DNA of 64,000 bases, taken from positions 3,658,001 to 3,722,000 of the forward strand of contig NZ_CP030082.1 of the NCBI RefSeq assembly GCF_006874645.1, written 5' to 3'. How positions within the stretch are numbered: position 1 is the stretch's first letter; each line of letters begins with the position of its first letter. This document shows, one piece after another, positions 34,045 through 42,124 of the stretch. This DNA is from Bdellovibrio sp. ZAP7. GTDB lineage: Bacteria; Bdellovibrionota; Bdellovibrionia; Bdellovibrionales; Bdellovibrionaceae. The notes beneath the pieces are model-generated. The model was not told the origin of the DNA and made no database searches. It saw only the letters and a list, made by a program, of their open reading frames with translations. A program made the translations under genes and the position numbers.

Positions 34045-35943
34045 TTGAAAACGACATCTTTGAAGTCAGTTCTGTTCGTATTGGCTCTGGCTCTATCTGT
34101 TCCCGTCCCGTCCCATGCAGGTTTGGATATTTTCGAACCCTCTAAAGTTCTAGAAAAAATCCGCAAACAAATCGCGAAGCAAGATATCGGTGCGACGATT
34201 GGCCTCAGTGCTGACATCATCGATGGATTGAGCGTTTCTCTGAAATACAAAGCAAAGTCTGAACCTTCTTACTTGGATGGCTATTACACTCGTCTGGATA
34301 AATATATCATGACGACGAATGTGAATGTCGGCGATCTATTGAACGGTGATATCACACCATTTGGTTTTGACGTTGAACAAGGCACTGAAGTTTACTTTGC
34401 CCGTCAGTTTAAATCTCAAGGTGATTCTATCAAAGCTCTTCCCTACACTTTGGATCGCATCCCTTTCACAGCCCAAAAAGCTGTTCAAAAATTGAAAGTC
34501 GGCGATTTCGTGGCCCTTCAAGGTAAGCTTAACATCGTGTTCTCGATCGGTGCTGACACCGATTTGAATCCGACTGTTTCTTTGGGCGGTTCTACACATA
34601 TTTATATGTCAGGTGATTTCATGATTCACTTGTATCGCATGGAAAACGACAAGATCCGCGTGAAATTGATCACATTGAGAAGTCGCGGAACTGGTGCAAG
34701 TGCTTCCATCGATTACTTGGGCCGACTTAAAGTTGTTGGTCTTCGCGTCGTCGACAGAAAACTTGAGCGTTGGATTGACTTGAAACCAGCGTCTTTGAAC
34801 TTTGGTAAATCTTTGAATGACGTTTTCATGTTGGACTATGTGTTTGATTTGAAAAACCCTGCAGCCGCGACAGCTTTCAATAACTTCATGAGCAAAAAAG
34901 TGAAGTTCAAAAACTTGAAAGTGATCGATCCAACAGCTTCCCGTCCTGAGTTGCAAAATGAACTTTTGACCGATATGTCTGAAGTTGAAGACATGTACAT
35001 GGAAGATCACAATTTGCCTGTGGATCAACGCCGCATCGATCGCGTGTTTAAAGGTTCCAACACCTCTGTCGACATCATGTCTCGCTATAAACTTTCCATG
35101 AGCATTCTGCGCCTGGAAGCAAACACGATGTACTCGCAAAACAAATTGCAAAACTACGATTCGAATAACATCGAGAAGCAATACATCCTGGACACTTACC
35201 AAAAATCAGCTCAGTCCAAAATCTTTTATGGTATCTGGGGTAACAAGATCACAGAAGGTGATCACATTATCTTTAATTCCAATCCCCAATGGACTCCAGG
35301 ATCTTTGGTTACGACTTCACACTTTTATGAAGCCCGTATGAGAAACGTTTCCAAAAAAGATTTCGGTAAAATGCAAAACCGTGCGGAAGATGTTTTGCCA
35401 GAATGGATCTATCGTCAAATCGACTGGAAGCACTGGGATTTCTCAAACGGCGACATCGTGAACGGTTACTTCCGTCACCAAGTGTGCATCAGCCCTGAAG
35501 CTTACGAAGCAATTCCAAGATACTCTGCCAGCCAGATCGAAAAAATGTTCTCTGCTTACCTTGATTCCCAAGATCAAGACTTGGATCAGCTAAGACATAA
35601 AAAGATCGAAAAGATTGCTGTGAACTTGGCATACTTGCTTCAACCGGTGATGACTGACAAAGCTCGCTATGAAGCATTCAGAAACTTGCAAAAAATCGCG
35701 ATGTGGCGTGATCACGGAGCGTATTTCATTCTGACTCTTTTGCCAGAAAATCGCTTCGAAGAATTGGTGACTTACGAAATGACTTTCTCGGGCCGTAAAT
35801 CAGACCAGATCAATTTCCGCTTTGGTAACTTTGAAAAACAACAGCTTTACCAAACGTTATTATATATCCAAAACTTGATCAATGATCGTTCCTTTGATCT
35901 GCGTCTGGTGACGGATTCCACCGGCGGAAAAACAAAACCATAG
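34045..35943 (+). CDS. Large exported protein of unknown function
   Basis: The protein has 632 residues and starts with TTG at 34045 behind CAGGAG. The signal peptide is about residues 1-26 (ends SHA). The mature protein has no transmembrane segment, almost no cysteine, and shows a beta-rich first half and a helical second half with motifs such as LPEWIYRQIDWKHWD and SGRKSDQINFRFGN. No domain was recognised. It stands alone with its own terminator between hemH and the predatory DacB gene. It might be periplasmic or secreted into prey, but nothing in the sequence proves this. Confidence 0.6.
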   Translation: MKTTSLKSVLFVLALALSVPVPSHAGLDIFEPSKVLEKIRKQIAKQDIGATIGLSADIIDGLSVSLKYKAKSEPSYLDGYYTRLDKYIMTTNVNVGDLLNGDITPFGFDVEQGTEVYFARQFKSQGDSIKALPYTLDRIPFTAQKAVQKLKVGDFVALQGKLNIVFSIGADTDLNPTVSLGGSTHIYMSGDFMIHLYRMENDKIRVKLITLRSRGTGASASIDYLGRLKVVGLRVVDRKLERWIDLKPASLNFGKSLNDVFMLDYVFDLKNPAAATAFNNFMSKKVKFKNLKVIDPTASRPELQNELLTDMSEVEDMYMEDHNLPVDQRRIDRVFKGSNTSVDIMSRYKLSMSILRLEANTMYSQNKLQNYDSNNIEKQYILDTYQKSAQSKIFYGIWGNKITEGDHIIFNSNPQWTPGSLVTTSHFYEARMRNVSKKDFGKMQNRAEDVLPEWIYRQIDWKHWDFSNGDIVNGYFRHQVCISPEAYEAIPRYSASQIEKMFSAYLDSQDQDLDQLRHKKIEKIAVNLAYLLQPVMTDKARYEAFRNLQKIAMWRDHGAYFILTLLPENRFEELVTYEMTFSGRKSDQINFRFGNFEKQQLYQTLLYIQNLINDRSFDLRLVTDSTGGKTKP

Positions 35944-35951
35944 TTAACGAA

Positions 35952-35977
35952 AAGGGCTTCACACGAAGCCCTTTTTT
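35952..35977 (+). terminator. Rho-independent terminator
   Basis: AAGGGCTTC (35952-35960) and GAAGCCCTT (35965-35973) form a 9-bp stem with loop ACAC, followed by TTTT. It ends the transcript of the large exported protein. Confidence 0.9.
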
Positions 35978-36300
35978 ATTTCCCTCCAGAGGGAGAGTGT
36001 TCCCCGCAGATTTTAATTGAGTAATTTGAGCCAGTGCGACATTTCATTCGCTTCGCCACAAATAGCGCCTCTTCGAGAGATAAAAGCTTGGCCGCTTAAC
36101 CTCCCCATATGTTTGACCTTTTCCCTCTGAAAACAGGTCGTAAACAAGTTTTTGGAAATTAATACAAACCCGTGCTTCGTCGAGAAAAGAAATATTCCCG
36201 GCGACTCCATTTAGAGCTTTAGATTAAAGGATTTTAAGTATATTAACCGAACCCTAGTTGCTAAGTAGACCAGCTCAATTACATCTAAACTAAGGGGAAA
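35978..36300. other. Intergenic region upstream of dacB
   Basis: Some 320 bp hold no recognisable gene. A 65-codon open frame on the minus strand (36013-36210) has no ribosome-binding site and no known domain. The A/T-rich part 36210-36290 probably contains the dacB promoter, and AAGGGGA at 36291-36297 is its ribosome-binding site. Confidence 0.5.
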
Positions 36301-37605
36301 ATGGTGTCATTCTTGAGATTCCAACTGGCATTGACTGCTTTGATTGTCGGCTTCACGACATCTTCTGCTTATGCAAAAGTCTATTTGAACTCCCAATGCA
36401 CGATGAAAGCCAACTCTGGCAAAATCGAAGGCAACGGTTCTAAAGACGAAAAATTTCCTCTCGCTTCTATCTCCAAACTTGTGACTTCGTTGTGGGCCAT
36501 TGAAACTCTGGGCGCCAACTACCGCTTTGAAACTAAAATCCACGTTACTAAAGTTGGGCCTAAAGCCTACGACATGCATTTCGAAGGCAGCCGCGATCCT
36601 TTGATGGGTCGTAATGTCGGCTATTTCATTTTGGCTCAGCTCACGATGAAACAGCTGGGTATCGAAAGAGTTGAAAACTTGACCTTCGATGAAAACTTCC
36701 AAATGGAATGGAACGTGGAAGAACCTGTGGCTGTTGCTGGCGACACGAAGCTTTTCGCTGATATCACAGAACAAGCTGCTCATGTTGAGCATGAATTGGA
36801 AAATGGCTTCATCACACCAATCGCAGATAACTCCTACACGTACTTGCGCAAGATTTCAAAATCGGTGGGCGTGAAGCTGCCGGAAGATAAGCCAAGTATT
36901 AAATTTGGCAACGTCTCGTTCCTGGCGAAAGCAGACTTTAAAAAAACGAACGAGACTCAAACGTTCGTTTACAAATCTGCGCCTCTTTATAAGATTGTTA
37001 AGAACATGAACAACAAGTCCAACAACTATGTGGCTGACCACTTGTATTGGAACTTGGGTGGCACTACAGCGTTCAATTCTTACCTGGCAGCGAATCTGAA
37101 AATGGACAACCGCGATCTTGAGTTCAACTTGGGCTCCGGCAACAACGCGGACTATATCTCTAAAAAGAAATACGACTATAACGAAGGCACTTGCACTGCG
37201 ATGATCAAAGTTTTGATCCGCCTGAACGAAGTTTTGGCGACGCAAAAACTGGTTTTGACGGACGTGATGGCGGTTGCTGGCAAGGACAGCGAATCCACAT
37301 TGGTTCGCTATGATGGCGTTATGGGCGATGCGATGACGGCCAAAACCGGAACGGTGGATAAAGCGAAAACTTTGGCAGGCACGATTTCCACAGGAAACGG
37401 CACGATCTATTTCGTGATCCTGATGCACAAAGATTCTTCGGGTGAGAATGGTTCTGCAGCGAATGCCATCAAAAACCGCATCCGTGCTTTGTTCACCATC
37501 AACAATGGCTCTAAGAAAATTAACTATTCAGAAACTACGCCTCTTCCATTCGATAGCCAATCGGCTCTAGTTCTGGAATACGGGCCTCATTTAGGAATGT
37601 TCTAA
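36301..37605 (+). CDS. dacB: Secreted DacB/PBP4-type DD-endopeptidase/carboxypeptidase (Bd3459-like)
   Basis: The protein has 434 residues with a signal peptide (1-25, ends AYA). The three penicillin-binding motifs of S13 enzymes are present: SISK with nucleophile S56 and K59, S240-N-N242, and K348-T-G-T. A shortened body without the long extra domain of E. coli DacB fits the predatory Bd3459 type. In B. bacteriovorus these enzymes are released into prey and cut peptide crosslinks of the prey wall, which rounds the cell and prevents a second entry. The next gene encodes the ankyrin protector, overlapping by 1 bp. Confidence 0.9.
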   Translation: MVSFLRFQLALTALIVGFTTSSAYAKVYLNSQCTMKANSGKIEGNGSKDEKFPLASISKLVTSLWAIETLGANYRFETKIHVTKVGPKAYDMHFEGSRDPLMGRNVGYFILAQLTMKQLGIERVENLTFDENFQMEWNVEEPVAVAGDTKLFADITEQAAHVEHELENGFITPIADNSYTYLRKISKSVGVKLPEDKPSIKFGNVSFLAKADFKKTNETQTFVYKSAPLYKIVKNMNNKSNNYVADHLYWNLGGTTAFNSYLAANLKMDNRDLEFNLGSGNNADYISKKKYDYNEGTCTAMIKVLIRLNEVLATQKLVLTDVMAVAGKDSESTLVRYDGVMGDAMTAKTGTVDKAKTLAGTISTGNGTIYFVILMHKDSSGENGSAANAIKNRIRALFTINNGSKKINYSETTPLPFDSQSALVLEYGPHLGMF

Positions 37606-38288
37606 TGATCAGTGTGACGCTTTGGATTTTTTATGTTCTGGTTGCGATGTTCACCGTTTTTGGCCCTGTTCGTGCCAGCGGATACACCGTCGAGAACTTA
37701 AACAAAGCGATCGAGCTTCAAAAGAACAAAGAAGTTCAACAGCAAATCCAATCTAAAACTTTCGATCCGGGTGTGGGTGACTCTGATGGAATCACACCCC
37801 TGATGGCAGCCGCCATGAACGGGAACGTGAAGGCGTTGAATTTGTTGATGCAAAAAAATGCGAATCTGGAACAAAGAAATAAATTCGGCGATACAGCCTT
37901 GGCTCTGGCTGTTTCGAACGATCAGGATGCCGCTGCGAAAACTTTGATTACTGCGGGCGCTAAAGTGGATGTCGCGGTTCTTTCTGAAAACAAAGACACG
38001 TTGCTAATCACAGCTGCTAAAAGCAGCGAGAAAACGACCCGTCTGATCCTGCAAAAAAATAAAAAGGTCATCAACCAGACAAATGCTTTAGGCAATACAG
38101 CTCTGATGGAATCCATCGTGGCGGGTTATCCTAAGATCGCAAAACTTCTGGTGGATAATGGCGCTGACGTAACCATTAAAAATAACGACGGAAAAACAGC
38201 TTTGGATCTTTCCAAAGAGATGAAGAATAAAAGCCTTTCAGATCTTCTGACGAAAAAGGCGAAAGCCATCGACTCTGCTAAAAATTAA
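37605..38288 (+). CDS. Periplasmic ankyrin-repeat protector of the DacB enzyme (Bd3460-like)
   Basis: The protein has 227 residues. A signal peptide (about 1-25) exports it, which is unusual for ankyrin proteins. About five ankyrin repeats follow, with consensus pieces such as DGITPLMAAAMNGN, GDTALALAVSND, GNTALMESIVAGYP and DGKTALDLS. In B. bacteriovorus, Bd3460 binds the predatory endopeptidases and blocks their active site until they are secreted, and loss of it damages the predator's own wall. The gene order, the TAATG overlap with dacB and the signal peptide all match. The terminator at 38321-38343 follows. Confidence 0.9.
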   Translation: MISVTLWIFYVLVAMFTVFGPVRASGYTVENLNKAIELQKNKEVQQQIQSKTFDPGVGDSDGITPLMAAAMNGNVKALNLLMQKNANLEQRNKFGDTALALAVSNDQDAAAKTLITAGAKVDVAVLSENKDTLLITAAKSSEKTTRLILQKNKKVINQTNALGNTALMESIVAGYPKIAKLLVDNGADVTIKNNDGKTALDLSKEMKNKSLSDLLTKKAKAIDSAKN

Positions 38289-38320
38289 TCGCGCGCTTAT
38301 AACATTTAAAGAAATAAAAA

Positions 38321-38343
38321 AACCCCGGTTTTGCCGGGGTTTT
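38321..38343. terminator. Bidirectional terminator between ankyrin gene and RNA helicase
   Basis: AACCCCGG (38321-38328) and CCGGGGTT (38334-38341) form an 8-bp stem with a 5-nt loop. T-rich sequence follows on both strands, so it serves both convergent genes. Confidence 0.88.
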
Positions 38344-38348
38344 GTTTT

Positions 38349-39998
38349 TTAAGAGAAAAGCTTTTTGATGAAGCTGGAGATCTTTTTACCGATCGTTTGC
38401 TTCGCTGGTGGTCTGCGAGCAGCGCTTGCACCTTTGCGTGGCTCGTGACGTTTGTGAGCACCTTGGCCTTGGCGGTTGTCACCGCGTTTTTGCTGGCCAT
38501 GAGCTGGAGTTTTAGCACCGTGCTCAGGACGCTTAGCGTGTCTTGCATTAGGTCCTTCAGACTTCACGGCTGAAGCGCCTTTGCGCTCTTCACGTGGAGG
38601 TCTGTTTTCGCCACCGCGGTTTTCACCACGAGGTCCACGACCGCCTTCGCGACGTGGGCCACGGTCACCTTCACGACGAGGACCGCGATCACGGTTTCCA
38701 CCGCCACTGCGACCACCCTCACGACGAGGACCACGCTCTCCGCGCTCACCATCCAATGATTTTGGATAATGGCCTTCGAAACGATCTGGGAATGGTTTGA
38801 ACTCTTGAAGTAGCTGATCATTTTCCAAATAGCCCACTTCAACTTTGTGTTTCAAATAATCTTCGATACGAGTCAAAGACTCGATATCTTTTTCGCCCAC
38901 CATGGAGAAAGCCTGACCTGTCGTACCCGCGCGACCCGTACGGCCGATACGGTGAACGTATGATTCAGAATCCATTGGCAATTCATAGTTGATAACCAGG
39001 TCAACACCTTTGATGTCCAAACCACGAGCAGCAACGTCCGTCGCCACCAGAATGTTCAGATGGTTTTCCGCTTTGAACTGTTCGATCACGCGATTGCGTT
39101 GAGCTTGAGTCAAAAGACTGGAGATCGCCATTGCTGGCACATCGTTATCAATCAAGAATTTCGTGATCTTTTCCACGTTCATTTTAAAGTTCGTGAAGAT
39201 GATCGCTTGTTTTGGATTGTGCAATTTAAGCAAAGACAAAAGATGCTGAGGTTTTTCAGCGTTGCCCACGTGGAAGATTTGGTCTTTCACATTTTCAGCT
39301 TTGGCTTGGTCACGGCTGATGTTGATTTCAACCGGCTCTGAACCAAATTGGTAGGCCGTGTTCAAAACATCAAAATTCAAGGTTGCAGAGAATACCAAGA
39401 ACTGACGTTCGCGAGGCACTCTTTGCAAAATGAACTTCATGTCGTCTTTAAAGCCCATGTCGAACATGCGGTCCGCTTCATCGAATACGATCGCGCGAAC
39501 TTGCTTCAAATCCACCAAATGTTCTTTGTACAAATCGATCAAACGGCCTGGAGTTGCTACGATGAACTCGACGCCGTTTTTAAGAGCTTCTTTTTGTTTG
39601 TCATAGCCAGTGCCACCATAAATTGCGAAACCACGAAGGCCGCTGTCAGCACCGAACTTAATAATGTTATCTTGAACTTGCTCTGCCAATTCGCGAGTGG
39701 GAACCAAAACCAAAATAAAGTTCTGTGGTTTCCAGTCTTTGAAGGCGCGTTTTTCGATGATTTCTTTTTCTGCGTCAGTCACTTCACCGTGAACTGGGCG
39801 AGCGCGCAAAATACGCTCCATCAAAGGAAGAACGAAGGCAGCTGTTTTGCCTGTACCTGTTTGGGCTAGGCCAGCAACGTCTTTACCATCCAAGATATAC
39901 GGCATAGCTTGCTCTTGAATCGGGCTGCAATCTTCATATCCAATTTTTTGGATAGCAGTCATCAAGGCGGGATCTAAATTTAACTCTGAGAATTTCAA
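38349..39998 (-). CDS. DEAD-box ATP-dependent RNA helicase, RhlE-like, with RG-rich tail
   Basis: The protein has 549 residues. All helicase motifs are visible: Q motif (SPIQEQAMP), I AQTGTGKT, Ia PTRELAEQ, Ib TPGRLID, II DEAD followed by RMFDMGF, III SAT, V VAARGLDI, VI HRIGRTGR. The last 150 residues are rich in arginine and glycine (repeats of GPRREG), then lysine and histidine, a probable RNA-binding tail. Such helicases act in ribosome assembly, mRNA decay and cold adaptation. The single-letter composition of the tail produces open frames on the opposite strand, which are not genes. Confidence 0.95.
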   Translation of the reverse strand: MKFSELNLDPALMTAIQKIGYEDCSPIQEQAMPYILDGKDVAGLAQTGTGKTAAFVLPLMERILRARPVHGEVTDAEKEIIEKRAFKDWKPQNFILVLVPTRELAEQVQDNIIKFGADSGLRGFAIYGGTGYDKQKEALKNGVEFIVATPGRLIDLYKEHLVDLKQVRAIVFDEADRMFDMGFKDDMKFILQRVPRERQFLVFSATLNFDVLNTAYQFGSEPVEINISRDQAKAENVKDQIFHVGNAEKPQHLLSLLKLHNPKQAIIFTNFKMNVEKITKFLIDNDVPAMAISSLLTQAQRNRVIEQFKAENHLNILVATDVAARGLDIKGVDLVINYELPMDSESYVHRIGRTGRAGTTGQAFSMVGEKDIESLTRIEDYLKHKVEVGYLENDQLLQEFKPFPDRFEGHYPKSLDGERGERGPRREGGRSGGGNRDRGPRREGDRGPRREGGRGPRGENRGGENRPPREERKGASAVKSEGPNARHAKRPEHGAKTPAHGQQKRGDNRQGQGAHKRHEPRKGASAARRPPAKQTIGKKISSFIKKLFS

Positions 39999-40043
39999 TT
40001 TCTTATACTCCGGTTCGTAAGCCCAAACCTACTTTTCGGTGCC

Positions 40044-40859
40044 CTAAAAGTCACCAACAAAGCTTTTTAGGCTCTCTATAAAGGCCTGAGGCTGATCTGA
40101 ATGGACCCAATGTCCAGCCCCAGGGATTTCGACGCCCTTAATCATCGGGTTCTCGGCCAATATTCTCTGATAAACGTCAGATTTTAGCTCTTGAGATTTC
40201 TCTCCCCGAATCCAAAGGGTCGGCATTTTAAGGCCACGGACTTGGTCCCAACGATCAAACGTATGCCCGGCCTTCACTGATTCAATGATACCATACTTGG
40301 AAAAGCGCCAATCAACGGTCCCGTCCGGTTTTTCAACCATATTCGAGTAAAAGTACTGAGCCATGACTTCGACTTTTTCTCGCGTCTTAGCGATTTTAAC
40401 GAAGTCTTCCATGAAAAACTTACGAGCTTCCTCTCGAGAGGCAAACGGCGTCGGCGCCAGATTTAAGAGATACTCATAGTACTCATAGGCGTTCGGTGCT
40501 GCTTCCGGGCCGATGTCTTCCACGATCAGTTTTTCAACATACTCTGGATACATGGAGGCAAAGGCCAAAACGTTCCGCCCTCCCATGGAGTGACCCACCA
40601 GAATAAACTTTTTCCAGCCAAGTTCGTCGACAATCTGTTTTAAGTCGTTAGCGTAATCTTCAGGCGAGTAGCCCGATTCAGGCTGAAAAGAGCGCCCATG
40701 CCCGCGCTGATCGTATGCCAGGCATCTTTCAGAGGCCTCAAGCCCCGAAATGATCCGGCGCCAATTTTGTCCGTACCCCATAAGCCCGTGAATAAAGACC
40801 CATTTTCGCCCATCAACTGGACCATAGAACTGGTGATTGAAATTGTCCAAGTATGCCAT
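40044..40859 (-). CDS. Alpha/beta-hydrolase family protein
   Basis: The protein has 271 residues from the ATG at 40859; the open frame reaches 40991 but the family begins near FYGPVDGRKWVFIHG. The nucleophile elbow is GHSMGG, the oxyanion region FIHGLMG, and the catalytic histidine lies in GAGHWVHSDQP. Aspartate candidates occur around GDIDIG-like strands but were not pinned. It resembles YbfF-type esterases or epoxide hydrolases. The substrate is unknown. It is divergent from the poly(A) polymerase gene with a 77-bp gap. Confidence 0.8.
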   Translation of the reverse strand: MAYLDNFNHQFYGPVDGRKWVFIHGLMGYGQNWRRIISGLEASERCLAYDQRGHGRSFQPESGYSPEDYANDLKQIVDELGWKKFILVGHSMGGRNVLAFASMYPEYVEKLIVEDIGPEAAPNAYEYYEYLLNLAPTPFASREEARKFFMEDFVKIAKTREKVEVMAQYFYSNMVEKPDGTVDWRFSKYGIIESVKAGHTFDRWDQVRGLKMPTLWIRGEKSQELKSDVYQRILAENPMIKGVEIPGAGHWVHSDQPQAFIESLKSFVGDF

Positions 40860-40936
40860 ATCGAACCTATCCTGCGCCCCTTGAAGGGGTATTTCAAGTT
40901 TGAATTTTGGAACGAAGGAGAGTAGATTCAGCGACA

Positions 40937-42124
40937 ATGAGTTCCTCGAAAAAGCCCCAGCTTCATGAAGACTGGATTGATCCTTACGCATTAAGAATTG
41001 TCAAAAACCTCCAAGATTCTGGTTTTGAAACCTATCTGGTGGGCGGATGCGTGCGCGATCTGATGGTGGGAATTCATCCGAAAGATTTCGACATCGCAAC
41101 TAGCGCTCACCCCAATCAAGTTCGTAAAAAAGTTCCCAATGCCTATGTCATTGGTCGCCGTTTCAAGCTTGTTTTGGTGAAACGTGGCGATCTGCAGTTC
41201 GAAGTTGCTACTTTCCGCCGCAATGTTAGTGCCGAAGAAATCGCAGCCACTCCGGAAGAGGACACGATCGAAGGTGATAACTATTTCGGAACTGTAGAAG
41301 AGGACGCTAAACGCCGTGACTTCACTGCAAATGCTGTTTTCTATGATCCAGCCAATAACAAGCTGATCGATTTCTGCGGTGGCATTCAAGATATAGAAAA
41401 TCGTGTCTTACGTATGATCGGCGATCCGAAAGATCGCTTCATCGAAGATCCGATTCGTATTTTGCGCGCAATTCGTCTGTCTCACAAGCTTCACTTCTCG
41501 ATTGAATCAAGCATGCGCCATGCGATCGTGGAAACCAGCGCAGAACTGAAAAAATCAGTTCTGCCTCGTCGTCGTGAAGAATGGTTGAAATTCCTGCGCC
41601 TGGATGAACCCCATTTAGCGTTCATGGAACTTTTCGATTTGCATATTCTTGAACAAATTCTTCCAGGCTTGCACTCGGTCTTTATGGATCCGGCAAAGAT
41701 GGAATTATTTGAAATGCATTTGGCTCGCATCACGCAAGTCGGCATCAACAAGCAAGACCCATTGGAATTGTTTGCAGGTGTGATGTTTGCTTTTATGAAA
41801 GCACAATACGGTGAGGGCCAATGGAATCACGATGAAATTCTGAATGATCCAAAATTGGCTTATTTCATGCGCGAGGAAATGGGGATCTTCAAACAAGAAG
41901 CGGCTGTTTTCTTTAAAGCTTTACATTTGATGTCGGGACTTAAAAAAATCGACAATTATTCCCGCAAGGGCGAGCGTCGTCAGATGGCTTTCGTTTTAAA
42001 TGAAGCTTTTGGTTTGGCGATGAAGCTTTCGATGATGGATTTCTCTTTGTCAGCGTCTGAGACTCACTACTGGATGCAACAGTTGGAAAAATTCACGGGC
42101 GGCAAAGTTACGCCAACGCACTAA
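40937..42124 (+). CDS. pcnB: Poly(A) polymerase / CCA tRNA nucleotidyltransferase family protein
   Basis: The protein has 395 residues from the ATG at 40937, though a strong AAGGAGA lies 17 bp upstream, so the start is slightly uncertain. The catalytic domain has GGCVRDLMVG, DFDIAT with the two catalytic aspartates, RRDFTANAVFYDP and FIEDPIRILRAIR, all class II nucleotidyltransferase marks. The opening motif and the E-V-A-T-F-R segment resemble PcnB more than CCA-adding enzymes, but the two cannot be separated safely. The stop overlaps that of the hybrid kinase (CTAA). Confidence 0.85.
   Translation: MSSSKKPQLHEDWIDPYALRIVKNLQDSGFETYLVGGCVRDLMVGIHPKDFDIATSAHPNQVRKKVPNAYVIGRRFKLVLVKRGDLQFEVATFRRNVSAEEIAATPEEDTIEGDNYFGTVEEDAKRRDFTANAVFYDPANNKLIDFCGGIQDIENRVLRMIGDPKDRFIEDPIRILRAIRLSHKLHFSIESSMRHAIVETSAELKKSVLPRRREEWLKFLRLDEPHLAFMELFDLHILEQILPGLHSVFMDPAKMELFEMHLARITQVGINKQDPLELFAGVMFAFMKAQYGEGQWNHDEILNDPKLAYFMREEMGIFKQEAAVFFKALHLMSGLKKIDNYSRKGERRQMAFVLNEAFGLAMKLSMMDFSLSASETHYWMQQLEKFTGGKVTPTH

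Noticed and set aside
36013-36210. Small minus-strand gene of 65 codons upstream of dacB
   Set aside because: There is no Shine-Dalgarno sequence, no signal peptide or known domain, and the region is better explained as the dacB promoter region.
38564-38842. Open frames over the RG-rich tail of the RNA helicase
   Set aside because: They are shifted readings of the repetitive GPRREG-coding DNA, on the same and opposite strands.
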